From positions 62,001-126,000 of the forward strand of contig NZ_CP109150.1 of NCBI RefSeq assembly GCF_035920365.1: a DNA stretch of 64,000 bases, given 5' to 3'. The DNA is from Micromonospora sp. NBC_01740 (GTDB lineage Bacteria > Actinomycetota > Actinomycetes > Mycobacteriales > Micromonosporaceae). This document shows, piece after piece, positions 48,056 to 55,989 of this stretch (positions are counted from its first letter, which is position 1; each line of letters begins with the position of its first letter). A model generated the notes under the pieces. The model worked only from the letters and a program-made list of their open reading frames with translations. It made no database searches and had not been told where the DNA came from. A program made the position numbers and the translations under genes.

Positions 48056-48853
48056 TCACACGGGCTGCGGCACCCGCCCCCGGCCCCGGCGGCCACGGCC
48101 GGCCGGCGAGACGCCCGCCTCGGCCGCCTCGGACGACGGGCCCGGCTCCCCCACGGCCACGTCGCCCCGACCATCGCGGGCACCCGGGGCGTCCTCCGGC
48201 GGGTCGGTCACCGGCGCCGGGCCGTCGGCCTTCGGCTCCGGCCCGTCGGGCTCCCCGCCGTGGGGGTCGTCCGCCGGGTCGTCGAAGGGGTCGAGCGAGC
48301 CGTCGACGGCGGCGTCGGTCGGCAGGCCGCGGCCGGCGGGGTACGCGCCGAAGTCGGGCTCGAAGTCGTCGTCGAGCGGACGGCGGTCCGGCAGGACCGG
48401 GGCCTCCTCGTCGGGCACCGGCTCGGTCGCCTCACCGTGCACCCGGTGCTCGGCCTCGGCGTCCTCGACGGTGCTGGTCGTCATCGTCGGCCGGTTGCGC
48501 TGGAACCGGCTGCGGCCCCGCGACAGGTCGTGGCCGACGGCAACCGCCTCCAGCTCGTAGAGCGAGCGGTGGTTGCCGGCGTCGTCCGTCCAGTCGCGGG
48601 TGTAGAGCCGGCCGCAGACCACCACCGGGTCGCCGACCATCACCGAGGCGGCCACCCCCTCGGCGAGCTTGCGCCAGCAGTTGACCCGGACGCGCAGGCT
48701 GTTGCCGTCGACCCAGCGCCCGCTGTCGCGGTCGAGCCGGCGGGCGGTCGAGGCGACCTTGAAGTTGGCCACCAGGGTGTTGCTCTGGGTGGTGCGACGC
48801 CACTCCGGCGCGGTCAGCACGTTGCCCACGATCGTGACGTAGGTGTCGAACAT
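48056..48853 (-). CDS. ssb: Single-stranded DNA-binding protein with a long acidic/basic tail
   Basis: A 265-residue protein: residues 1-115 are an OB-fold SSB (MFDTYVTIVGNVLTAPEWRR, NFKVASTARR, NCWRKLAEGVAASVMVGDPV). The rest is disordered, first Asp/Glu/Pro-rich and then ending [14 protein letters not shown], without the DDDIPF tip that recruits partner proteins in housekeeping SSB. It is therefore probably the accessory SSB (SsbB-like) of actinomycetes. The ATG is preceded by GGAGGG. Two DnaA-box sequences lie about 100 bp upstream. Confidence 0.88.
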   Translation of the reverse strand: MFDTYVTIVGNVLTAPEWRRTTQSNTLVANFKVASTARRLDRDSGRWVDGNSLRVRVNCWRKLAEGVAASVMVGDPVVVCGRLYTRDWTDDAGNHRSLYELEAVAVGHDLSRGRSRFQRNRPTMTTSTVEDAEAEHRVHGEATEPVPDEEAPVLPDRRPLDDDFEPDFGAYPAGRGLPTDAAVDGSLDPFDDPADDPHGGEPDGPEPKADGPAPVTDPPEDAPGARDGRGDVAVGEPGPSSEAAEAGVSPAGRGRRGRGRVPQPV

Positions 48854-48949
48854 CGTCCCTCCAGGGGGAGATCGGGCTTGCCATCGCGAGTCGACTCGGT
48901 GCCGAGCCTGGGCCCTCGGCGCGGGCGCCGCCAGCACCGCGCCGCGGCC

Positions 48950-48977
48950 TGTGGACAACCGGACCGCCTGTGGACAA
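48950..48977 (-). promoter_or_regulatory. Two DnaA boxes upstream of ssb
   Basis: TGTGGACAA at 48950-48958 and again at 48969-48977 are the complement of TTGTCCACA, the strong actinobacterial DnaA box. They are direct repeats 19 bp apart. DnaA may control ssb, or the site may titrate DnaA. Confidence 0.6.
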
Positions 48978-49087
48978 AGACCTGGTCAAGGTCCCGGTGT
49001 GCTAGGGCCGGGCGACCCTGGGGAGCCCGCACGACCGGCTCGATGATCGGGAGGCGGGGCCACGCTTCCGGCACCGCCACGGGCGGG

Positions 49088-49099
49088 GTGACATGTCAC
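49088..49099. promoter_or_regulatory. Perfect 12-bp palindrome upstream of hpf
   Basis: GTGACATGTCAC reads the same on both strands, 79 bp before the leader-peptide ATG. It resembles a CRP-type half-site pair (GTGA...TCAC) with a two-base spacer and is a candidate operator. Confidence 0.4.
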
Positions 49100-49177
49100 G
49101 TTCCGGACGGAGCCCGGCGGGGTATGGATTCGATCAACCGCACCGCCGACAGCACGACGAACGAGAGGTCAGCGATC

Positions 49178-49231
49178 ATGAAGATGACCAGCACCGCAGC
49201 CGCCATCGTCTCCGGCGAGGTGCGGCGATGA
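49178..49231 (+). CDS. 17-codon leader peptide coupled to hpf
   Basis: ATG at 49178, preceded by GAGAGG, opens a 17-residue frame (MKMTSTAAAIVSGEVRR) whose TGA overlaps the hpf ATG (ATGA). Start-stop coupling and a plausible Shine-Dalgarno sequence suggest it is translated and controls hpf initiation. Its own sequence shows no regulatory codon run. Confidence 0.5.
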   Translation: MKMTSTAAAIVSGEVRR

Positions 49232-49644
49232 GCGCCGTCGCCAACCCGGCCACCGTGGCGGAGTGCCTGCGGGTCGGCGCGGGGTTCTCCCAGGGCGACC
49301 GGAACTGGATCGCGGAGCAGTTCGCCACGCTCGACTCCCGGCTGGCCGGGTTCCACGCCGACGCCACCGAGCTGGAGGTGTCGGTCAAGGACCGGGAGGC
49401 CAGGGGTCAGAAGGTCACCCTGGAGTGCTGGATCGCCGGTCGCCAGAAGATCGTCACCACCTCCGCCGAGGAGGACCTGCACGCCGCGCTCAACGACGTC
49501 CGGGACGACCTGCGGCGGCGGCTCAACGACTCGAAGACGAAGCAGGAGCCGCGGCACAACAAGCACCTGCGCGACGTGCCCCCGCCGGTCGCCGAGGTCG
49601 AGCCCGACACCGACCCGGCCCGCGCCGAGGCCGAAACCGTCTGA
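49228..49644 (+). CDS. HPF/RaiA-family ribosome-associated protein
   Basis: A 138-residue protein whose first 110 residues fit the HPF/RaiA fold: LDSRLAGFHADATELEVSVKDR, TLECWIAGRQKIVTTSAEEDLHAALNDV and DDLRRRLNDSKTK, given in parts. This family binds the 30S decoding centre and promotes ribosome hibernation. It is the short form, without the dimerisation domain of long HPF, and ends in an acidic tail. GAGG lies seven bases before the ATG; that same site sits inside the leader peptide. Confidence 0.72.
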   Translation: MSAVANPATVAECLRVGAGFSQGDRNWIAEQFATLDSRLAGFHADATELEVSVKDREARGQKVTLECWIAGRQKIVTTSAEEDLHAALNDVRDDLRRRLNDSKTKQEPRHNKHLRDVPPPVAEVEPDTDPARAEAETV

Positions 49645-49742
49645 CGCGTACGCCTGAGGCCCCGTCCGCCGGGTGCGGGCGGGCGGGGCCGGGCGGCACC
49701 CAGGGCTACCGCCCGGTAGCTTCCCGGCGTACCGTCGCGGTC

Positions 49743-50780
49743 GTGGAACCGGACGTGCTGGGCCCGCCGTACGAGCGGCAGACGATCGACCTGGGCACCG
49801 ACGACGAGGGACCGGTGGTCGCCACCCTGGTCCGTCGCCGGGCCGACCGCCCGACGGGGCGGGCCGTGCTCTACGTGCACGGCTTCACCGACTACTTCTT
49901 CCAGGGCCACCTCGGTGACTTCTTCGCCGAGCGGGGCTGGGACTTCTACGCCCTCGACCTGCGCAAGTACGGGCGCAGCCTGCGGCCCCACCAGACGCCG
50001 AACTTCTGCCGCGACCTCAGCGACTACTTCCCCGAGTTGGACGCCGCCGCGCGCATCATCCGCGAGGACGACGGGCACGACACGCTGCTCGCGATGGGCC
50101 ACTCCACCGGCGGGCTGATCATGCCGCTCTGGGCGCACGCCCGCCGCGACGCCGGGGTCATCGACGGCCTCTTCCTGAACAGCCCCTTCTTCGACATCAA
50201 CGCCCCGTGGCTGGTACGCCGACCGCTCGCCGCCGCCGTCGGCCGGCTGGGCCGCCGGGCGCCGCGCCGGGTGCTGCCGTTCGGGCTGGGCACGGTCTAC
50301 AGCGAGAGCATCCACGCGGAGCACCACGGCGAGTGGAACTACGACCTGACCTGGAAGCCGCTGGCCGGATTCCCCGTCCGGGCCGGCTGGCTGAACGCCG
50401 TCCGCACCGCCCAGCGGCAGCTGCGCGCCGGCCTGGACATCCAGGTGCCGGTCCTGCTGGCCTGCTCGACCCGCTCGTTCAAGGGCACGAAGTGGCACGA
50501 GTCGGCCGCCCTCGCCGACGCGGTCCTGGACGTCGAGCACATGGTGCGCTGGGCGCCCCGACTCGGCCGGCACGTCACCGTGGCGCGCTTCGACGGCGGG
50601 ATGCACGACCTCACGCTCTCCGGCACCGCCGTACGGGAGAAGGTCTTCCAGGAGGTCGGACGCTGGGCCGACGCGTTCTTCGACGCCGGGCCGACGGTCC
50701 GCGCCGGGGAGCGCCCACCGGCGAGCCGGCTGCCTGCGGACGACGCCGACCCGGCTGGTGCCCCCGCGCAGGGCGGCTGA
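49743..50780 (+). CDS. Alpha/beta hydrolase (lysophospholipase/serine aminopeptidase S33 type)
   Basis: A 345-residue alpha/beta hydrolase. VLYVHGFTDYFFQGHLGDFF contains the oxyanion loop, the nucleophile elbow is GHSTGG (about 119-124) and FDGGMHDLTLS the catalytic His. The sequence resembles cytoplasmic monoacylglycerol lipase/lysophospholipase-like proteins. The GTG at 49743 is used; TACCGT seven bases upstream suggests a possible leaderless mRNA. The frame upstream is not coding. Confidence 0.83.
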   Translation: MEPDVLGPPYERQTIDLGTDDEGPVVATLVRRRADRPTGRAVLYVHGFTDYFFQGHLGDFFAERGWDFYALDLRKYGRSLRPHQTPNFCRDLSDYFPELDAAARIIREDDGHDTLLAMGHSTGGLIMPLWAHARRDAGVIDGLFLNSPFFDINAPWLVRRPLAAAVGRLGRRAPRRVLPFGLGTVYSESIHAEHHGEWNYDLTWKPLAGFPVRAGWLNAVRTAQRQLRAGLDIQVPVLLACSTRSFKGTKWHESAALADAVLDVEHMVRWAPRLGRHVTVARFDGGMHDLTLSGTAVREKVFQEVGRWADAFFDAGPTVRAGERPPASRLPADDADPAGAPAQGG

Positions 50781-50826
50781 GCGCAGGTCACCAACCCGCC
50801 GCCGGCCCCGCCGCGCGTCGCCGGCC

Positions 50827-51591
50827 TCACGTCGCGTCGACGGCCGCCCGGATGCGATCGAAGGTGGCCAGCGGGTGGCCGCCGTCGCGGGCCGGCAGCA
50901 CCAGGCCCAGGCAGCGCAGCCCCACCTCGCCGTCGTCGCCGGCCTGCACGTTGAACACCGGCGCCCCCACGTAGCCGGCCGGCAGTTCCGCCGTGAGCCG
51001 GACGGCGTCGCCCACGCGTGCCACCCGCTCGATCGCGACCTCCAGCGGCCGCGCGCCGCCCGCGCCGACGCCGTGGGCGAGCACCACGGCGGAACCCGGC
51101 TCCACGCCGATCCGGGCGATCGCGTCCCGATCGGCCGCGATCGGATCCGGCACCTGCTGGGTACGCCACCGCCAGCCCGCTCCGGCGGCGTGCTCGTGCA
51201 GGCCGCCGGTGGGCAGGACGGCGACGCCGACCTCCTCGTGGTGCCGCCACCCGTCGGCGAGGTCGGGCAGGGCGACGGCGTCGGCGGCCACCCCGGCCGG
51301 CTCGGTCACGCTCGCCCGCAGCCCGATCTCCCCCGCCCCGGACCGGGTGAGCGCGTCGGCGGTCAGCAGGTACTCGCACCCCTGCCCGGTGAAGAGGAAC
51401 GCGGTGCCCTCGCCCCGGTCGCCGTCCCCCGCCCCGGCCTCGGTCCGGCGGATGGGCAGGATCGCGCGGCCGAGCAGTTGACACAACTCGTACGCGACGT
51501 CGTTCTCGGTCTCCGGTTCAAGCAGCACCAGCCGAGGGTACGACCCGACGGTCCCGAGCCGCGCGGACGCCGGAACAGGGGTGACCGGCAC
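50827..51591 (-). CDS. Hypothetical protein, possible trypsin-like fold remnant
   Basis: A protein of about 254 residues beginning near LGTVGSYPRLVLLEPETEN. FLFTGQGCEYLLTADAL and VGVAVLPTGG recall the beta-strands around a chymotrypsin-fold active site, but no clear His-Asp-Ser triad is seen. No signal peptide. The start is uncertain: GTG at 51591 is used; the frame stays open to 51684, just upstream of tRNA-Arg. It converges with the lysophospholipase-like gene. Confidence 0.55.
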   Translation of the reverse strand: MPVTPVPASARLGTVGSYPRLVLLEPETENDVAYELCQLLGRAILPIRRTEAGAGDGDRGEGTAFLFTGQGCEYLLTADALTRSGAGEIGLRASVTEPAGVAADAVALPDLADGWRHHEEVGVAVLPTGGLHEHAAGAGWRWRTQQVPDPIAADRDAIARIGVEPGSAVVLAHGVGAGGARPLEVAIERVARVGDAVRLTAELPAGYVGAPVFNVQAGDDGEVGLRCLGLVLPARDGGHPLATFDRIRAAVDAT

Positions 51592-51692
51592 CGGAGGCGC
51601 ATGCGACCCTCTTGGGCGACGTGAGACGCGACCACCCGTTCCACCGGTCACCCGGTGGGCGGCGGTACCCTTCTCGCGCGACACGCACGCGC

Positions 51693-51765
51693 GCGCCCGT
51701 AGCTCAGCGGATAGAGCAGGGGACTTCTAATCCCAAGGCCGCAGGTTCGAATCCTGCCGGGCGCA
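51693..51765 (+). tRNA. tRNA-Arg (anticodon TCT)
   Basis: The acceptor pair GCGCCCG / CGGGCGC is perfect; the D-arm is GCTC...GAGC, the anticodon loop CTTCTAA gives TCT, and the T-arm is GCAGG-TTCGAAT-CCTGC. The 3' CCA is not encoded. Its 3' half is the attachment site of the integrative element that follows. Confidence 0.97.
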
Positions 51766-51784
51766 CAGGTACTTCTCTCGGCCG
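51723..51784 (+). other. attL: 62-bp direct repeat in the tRNA-Arg 3' end
   Basis: These 62 bases, from the anticodon loop through 19 bp beyond the tRNA, are repeated exactly at 60378-60439. The left copy restores a full tRNA. This is the classic signature of integration by a tyrosine recombinase. Confidence 0.95.
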
Positions 51785-51834
51785 AAGGGCTCCCGTGGAG
51801 CTATTCGTGGAGCCATCGAGCTACTGTCGGCCCC

Positions 51835-53352
51835 GTGGCAGGCGTCAAGCGGCAACGCGGCGAGATCATGAAGCTCCCCAGCGGGTCACTCCGCGTGAGG
51901 GTCTACGCGGGTGTCGACCCGCTCACCGGCAAGCGGCACTACCTCACCGAGACCGTCCCGGCGGGCCGGAGCGCCGAGCGAGAGGCTGAGAAGCTTCGCA
52001 CCCGCTTCCTCAACGAGGTTGACGAGAAGCGCAGCCCACGTACCCGGGCGACGCTGAACCAACTGCTGGACAAGTGGTTGGATGTCGCCGACATCGAGCC
52101 GACCACCCGCATGGGCTACGTGAACAAGCTCAACAAGCACGTCCGGCCGGTGCTCGGCAAACTGGCGCTGACCCGGCTCGACGCCGAGACGTTGGAGTCG
52201 TTCTACGCGAGCCTGCGCCGCTGCCGCGACTGGTGCGGTGGCAAGGCGTACGTAAAGCACCGCGTGGAGGGCGAGCACACCTGCACGGCGAAGTGCCGGC
52301 CGCACGTCTGCAAGCCGCTCAGCGCCTCGTCAGTGCGGCAGATCCACTGGATCCTCAGTGGTGCCCTCAGCCGCGCCGTCCGGTGGCGCTGGATCGCCGT
52401 CAACCCCGCCGGACAGGCCGAGCCACCCGCGCCACCGCACCCCGACCCACAACCGCCAAACCCGGCCGACGCAGCCCGCATCATCAACGAGGCATGGCAC
52501 GACCCGGACTGGGGCCCGCTGGTCTGGCTCGCCATGACCAGTGGCGCCCGACGCGGCGAGCTGTGCGCGCTGCGCTGGCACCATCTCGACCTGGCCGCCG
52601 GTGTGCTGACGCTACGGCGCAGCGCCTACCTGGACGCAGATGGAGAGCTACAAGAGAAGGACACCAAGACGCACCAGCAGCGACGAGTGGCACTCGACCC
52701 GGAAACGATCGAAGTGCTGCGCGAGCTGCACGGCCGGTACCTCGACCGCCTGACGCAGCTCGACGTGGACGCCGGCCCCGCCGATCACGTCTTCTCCCCC
52801 GAGCCGGACAACAGCCGCGGCTACCGGCCCGACACCATCACCCAGCGGTACGGCCGTCTGGCCACCCGACTCGGCCTCAACAGTCACATTCACGCCCTGC
52901 GCCACTACTCGGCGACGGAGCTAATCAATGCAGGTGTTGACGTGCGGACGGTCGCCGGCCGGCTCGGTCACGGCGGCGGCGGGACAACGACGCTCAGGGT
53001 CTATGCGGCCTGGCTGTCGGAGTCGGACCAGCGTGCCGCCGGGACGCTGGCCGCTCGAATGCCGCCGCGCCCGGTCGCGCCGAAGCAGCGCACGGTGGCA
53101 AGCAGTCCGTATCAGAGGATCGCCGCCGAGCTGCGCGAGCAGATCGCGGCCGGGCGACTGCGGCCCGGCGACCCACTACCGGCGGTTGCCGCGCTGGCAA
53201 CGGCACATAGCGTCTCGGTCGGCACCGCTCACCGTGCTCTGGCTGTACTGACCGCAGAAGGGATGGTAAACGTTTCCCGAGGTCGCCGGGCAACCGTCGC
53301 AGGCACTCGCAATGAGAATTCGCCGGATGGCCACAGCGGCACTCCGGCTTGA
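51835..53352 (+). CDS. int: Tyrosine site-specific integrase with C-terminal GntR-type HTH domain
   Basis: A 505-residue recombinase. An AP2-like arm-binding domain (residues 10-60) is followed by a core-binding domain with a Cys/His-rich insertion (Cys130, 134, 150, 154, 159), then the catalytic domain: Arg239/240 (TSGARRGELCALRW), Lys278, His353-Arg356 (HALRHYSA), His379 and Tyr390 (LRVYAAW). Residues 424-490 form a GntR winged helix (YQRIAAELREQIAAGRLRPG). The added HTH may recognise arm sites or regulate excision. Start is GTG at 51835, 50 bp after attL. Confidence 0.95.
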   Translation: MAGVKRQRGEIMKLPSGSLRVRVYAGVDPLTGKRHYLTETVPAGRSAEREAEKLRTRFLNEVDEKRSPRTRATLNQLLDKWLDVADIEPTTRMGYVNKLNKHVRPVLGKLALTRLDAETLESFYASLRRCRDWCGGKAYVKHRVEGEHTCTAKCRPHVCKPLSASSVRQIHWILSGALSRAVRWRWIAVNPAGQAEPPAPPHPDPQPPNPADAARIINEAWHDPDWGPLVWLAMTSGARRGELCALRWHHLDLAAGVLTLRRSAYLDADGELQEKDTKTHQQRRVALDPETIEVLRELHGRYLDRLTQLDVDAGPADHVFSPEPDNSRGYRPDTITQRYGRLATRLGLNSHIHALRHYSATELINAGVDVRTVAGRLGHGGGGTTTLRVYAAWLSESDQRAAGTLAARMPPRPVAPKQRTVASSPYQRIAAELREQIAAGRLRPGDPLPAVAALATAHSVSVGTAHRALAVLTAEGMVNVSRGRRATVAGTRNENSPDGHSGTPA

Positions 53353-53469
53353 CCGTAGCGGACCTGCTTCGCTTGTCGGGTGACCGCTGCCTCGCGACCC
53401 GTCAACGTCTAGGACAGATTGCGCCTGTCAACATTCCGACTGCCGCCGGTTAGCTGCCGGCTTCGCATT

Positions 53470-53550
53470 GTCGTACGCTGCTCGCGCGGATAGGGCCGAG
53501 CTGTAAACCCGTCGCGAAAGCTACAGAGGTTCGAATCCTCTACGCCGCCA
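53470..53550 (+). pseudogene. tRNA-Tyr-like remnant
   Basis: CTGTAAA fits a GTA anticodon loop; GTCGCGAAAGCTAC resembles a long variable arm, the T-arm AGAGG-TTCGAAT-CCTCT is perfect and the 3' end is ACGCCGCCA. The expected 5' acceptor strand (GGCGGCGT) is absent and the anticodon stem does not pair. It is either a decayed element-borne tRNA or the 3' half left by integration into a tRNA-Tyr gene. Confidence 0.6.
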
Positions 53551-53564
53551 GGAAACGGAAAGGT

Positions 53565-53592
53565 CCTTGACCTGCGGAAACGCAAGTCAAGG
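53565..53592 (+). terminator. Hairpin after the tRNA-like remnant
   Basis: CCTTGAC-C-TGCG-GAAA-CGCA-A-GTCAAGG forms an 11-bp stem with one internal mismatch and a GAAA loop. Its place 15 bp after the tRNA-like end suggests a tRNA terminator kept with it. Confidence 0.75.
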
Positions 53593-53709
53593 GCCGTGAC
53601 TGTCTCCTGCTGTTGTTGACCTTGGTTGCCCTGCGCTTGTCCGTGTCATCGGGCACCCAGGGAGCAGGGCTCTGATGTTCATTTTCCATCCTGCTCGCCG
53701 GAGGCACGC

Positions 53710-54573
53710 GTGAAGGTTTTCATCAGTTGGTCGAAGCCGACGAGCCAGAAGCTAGCGTCGGTGCTCGGGGACTGGCTCCCAGACGTGATTCAAGAGATAA
53801 AGCCCTGGATGTCTCACGAAGACATCGACAAAGGGCAGCGGTGGGCGGCCGAGGTGGGTGCCCAGTTAGGCGAGTTGGGCCAAGGAATCTTGTGCATCAC
53901 CGCCGAAAATCAACGAGAGCCTTGGCTAAACTTTGAAGCCGGTGCGCTGGCCAAGTCTTTAGAAGAATCCAGGGTGCGGCCGATCCTGTTGGACTTGAAG
54001 CCCTCCGACCTAACAGGGCCGCTGGCGCAATTCCAGTCGACAGTAGCGACCGAAAAAGAGGACATGTTCCGACTCGTTGCCTCACTGAATGAATCTTGTG
54101 TCAAAGCTTTGGACAACACTAGGCTTCGTCGTTACTTTGATCGCCTCTGGGGAGACTACTTGGAGCAAGTGAAGGCAATTCCTCCGAGTGGAACATCCGG
54201 CGGCATGACGCCTAGCCGCTCGGCGAATGAGATGCTTGGCGAGGTACTGGAGAGGGTCCGCGAGCTACAACGCTCGCAGACAAGCGAAAAGCATGATTCG
54301 GGTGCTCACCGACGAGCAGGGCGGGACTTTGCGGTCGTCTTAAAAGATGGATTAGTAGTCACCAGGGGTGACACTGTTATTCATCAAATGCACGGCAGCG
54401 GCAGGGCCGAGGTGCTGATTTCTTCGAAGGGTAAGCTGGCGCAGCTTGGGGTGTCTTTCGAAAAGGGTGCTAGGAGGGTCCTCGTCCCCGTGAGTGAACT
54501 CATGGCGGATCCGTTCGCCAACGCCTCTTTCTTTGACGAGGAAGAGCGCGATGCTGATGACGCTGAGAGGTAG
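53710..54573 (+). CDS. TIR-domain protein with an unrecognised C-terminal domain
   Basis: A 287-residue protein. Residues 1-140 are a bacterial TIR domain: VKVFISWSKPTSQKLA, WMSHEDIDKGQRW and the putative catalytic Glu76 in LNFEAGALAKS; such domains cleave NAD+ in anti-phage systems. After a linker (about 170-220, TPSRSANEMLGEVLERVREL) comes a C-terminal beta-rich segment of about 70 residues (FAVVLKDGLVV, GRAEVLISSKGKLAQLGVSF) of unknown role. The GTG at 53710 has GGAGG five bases upstream. It lies in a McrBC-bearing island, so a defence role is likely. Confidence 0.85.
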   Translation: MKVFISWSKPTSQKLASVLGDWLPDVIQEIKPWMSHEDIDKGQRWAAEVGAQLGELGQGILCITAENQREPWLNFEAGALAKSLEESRVRPILLDLKPSDLTGPLAQFQSTVATEKEDMFRLVASLNESCVKALDNTRLRRYFDRLWGDYLEQVKAIPPSGTSGGMTPSRSANEMLGEVLERVRELQRSQTSEKHDSGAHRRAGRDFAVVLKDGLVVTRGDTVIHQMHGSGRAEVLISSKGKLAQLGVSFEKGARRVLVPVSELMADPFANASFFDEEERDADDAER

Positions 54574-54701
54574 GGATCCCCTCGTCGGGCAGTTGTAGAC
54601 CTTCCAGCAGGAAGATCTGGGGCTGATCTCTGAGGAGGGTCGCAGTTCGGGGCGGAGCCCCGAGGTCTTCGCCGTCTTGTCATCCGTCAACGTGGCCAGC
54701 C

Positions 54702-54721
54702 GCGGCCCGCTTGCGGGCCGC
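54702..54721. terminator. Hairpin after the TIR gene
   Basis: GCGGCCCGC-TT-GCGGGCCGC is a perfect nine-base stem, about 130 bp past the TIR stop and 98 bp before the epimerase fragment. Confidence 0.6.
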
Positions 54722-54818
54722 CTTGATCAGGCCACATGACCAACTCGGCGACTGACTGCTGCCGGCGGCCCGCACCCTCCGCCAATCGGCCACCCTTCCT
54801 GCTCGGCATGATAGACCC

Positions 54819-55318
54819 ATGCGTTTGCTAGTGCTCGGCGGAACCTGGTTCGTAGGTCATGCTCTCGTCACGGCCGCCATCGATGCCGGATGGAAGGTCA
54901 CCACCTTCAACCGGGGCACCTCCGCCCCCTTCCTAGAAGCTGTGCAGCCCCTCCGAGGCGATCGAACCCACCCCGAAGACATCGCCGCCCTCTCTGCCGC
55001 CGGCCCTTGGGATGCCGTCCTCGACACCTCGGGATACGTCCCGAGGAACACCCTCGACGTGGCTCGCGCGCTCGCTCCCGTCGCCGGTCGCTACGTCTTC
55101 ATGTCCACGGTCAGTGTCTACCGGGACTGGCCGCTGAAGCCGCTCAGCGAGCGGTCCGAGGTGCTCTACTGCCCGCCGGACGCTGGCCCGGACTACGGCA
55201 CCGACACAGAGGACGGACCGACGCAGTACGGCTATCAGAAGTCCGGCTGCGAGGCAGCAGCAGCCGCGGCGTTCGGAGCGGACCGGACAACAATCCTGCG
55301 TCCCGGTGTCGTGCTCGG
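54819..55318 (+). pseudogene. NAD-dependent epimerase/dehydratase, C-terminally truncated
   Basis: The first 167 codons encode a Rossmann epimerase: LLVLGGTWFVGHALVTAA, DTSGYVPRNTL, YVFMSTVSVYRDW and the catalytic YGYQKSG (YxxxK). Homology stops at GVVLG (55318), where an antisense IS5-family fragment begins; the frame ends four codons later. Full-length relatives are about 330 residues, so half the protein is missing and activity is unlikely. Confidence 0.82.
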
Positions 55319-55525
55319 CCACCTGCGGAAACGGGTGTAGATCGACTGCCAGGACCCGTACCGGGCGGGCACATCCCGCCACGCCGCCCCGGCCCGAATC
55401 TTCCACACGATTCCGTTGAGCACCCGCCGGTCATCGGCCCGAGGCCGACCACCGGTCACCGCCGACGGCAGGTACCGCGACAGCGCTTCCCACTCGACGT
55501 CAGACAACTCGTAGCGACGACCCAC
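55319..55525 (-). mobile_element. IS5-family transposase N-terminal fragment
   Basis: The minus-strand frame starts MGRRYELSDVEWEALSRYLP and continues PRADDRRVLNGIVWKIRAG to TRFRRW, the DUF4096-type N-terminus of IS5-family transposases. It breaks off at 55319 where epimerase sequence begins. The DDE catalytic part is missing. It marks an insertion-deletion event inside the island. Confidence 0.85.
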
Positions 55526-55632
55526 GCGCTACATCATCCGACACCAAGATCCTTTGAAAACACGGCCTAGGGCAAGCCATCTCAGAGGCCGGTACGACCA
55601 CCCCCTAGCCGGAGCAAAGGCGTGAGCACCCG

Positions 55633-55911
55633 ATGTACGACCTAGACGACATAGCCGGCGGCGACGAACGCCGCGCCAAGGCACTCCGCGATGCTCTCCA
55701 CCAGCTCGCCAACGGCCGTAGCCCGCTGCTTCGGGAGATGGCCAACGCCGTCCTCAAGGGCGACATCACGCTCCGCGAGGCGTTCGCGAGCCCCACCTAC
55801 AGCGACGAATTCACACAACCCTTCCGGTCGTTTTGGGCGCGATACGAACAAATGACACCGGAGACGCGCGACCAGCTTGCGGCAGAGCGACGCGGCGACT
55901 GGCGTAGCTAA
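55633..55911 (+). CDS. Small conserved hypothetical protein
   Basis: A 92-residue protein, largely helical and charged (DERRAKALRDALHQLANG, GDITLREAFASPTYSDEF). It resembles short actinobacterial proteins of unknown function found singly or beside mobile genes; no domain name can be given with confidence. ATG start with GCACCCG upstream and no strong Shine-Dalgarno sequence. Expressed on the plus strand, opposite to the McrBC genes. Confidence 0.6.
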   Translation: MYDLDDIAGGDERRAKALRDALHQLANGRSPLLREMANAVLKGDITLREAFASPTYSDEFTQPFRSFWARYEQMTPETRDQLAAERRGDWRS

Positions 55912-55989
55912 CCGCCGGTCAACAGGCGTCAGTTCCAGCGCACATCTTCGGAGACCGTCCTGTCCGCCACGTCGACGCAGCCTGAGGCG

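Larger units (their letters stand above)
48854..49177. promoter_or_regulatory. Divergent region between ssb and hpf
   Basis: This 324-bp region holds two perfect DnaA boxes and a 12-bp palindrome (separate entries). Promoters of ssb and of the hpf leader must be here. No gene is seen. Confidence 0.5.
53353..53709. other. Region between integrase and TIR genes with tRNA-like remnant
   Basis: No gene is seen apart from the tRNA-Tyr-like sequence (53470-53550) and the hairpin after it. The rest appears non-coding; the TIR gene promoter should be near its right end. Confidence 0.5.

Noticed and set aside
53470..53550. Functional tRNA-Tyr
   Set aside because: The 5' acceptor strand and anticodon stem do not pair with the 3' half; it is listed as a remnant instead.
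54352..54690. Minus-strand frame of 112 codons opposite the TIR gene end
   Set aside because: It is antisense to the TIR C-terminus, has no homology and no ribosome binding site.
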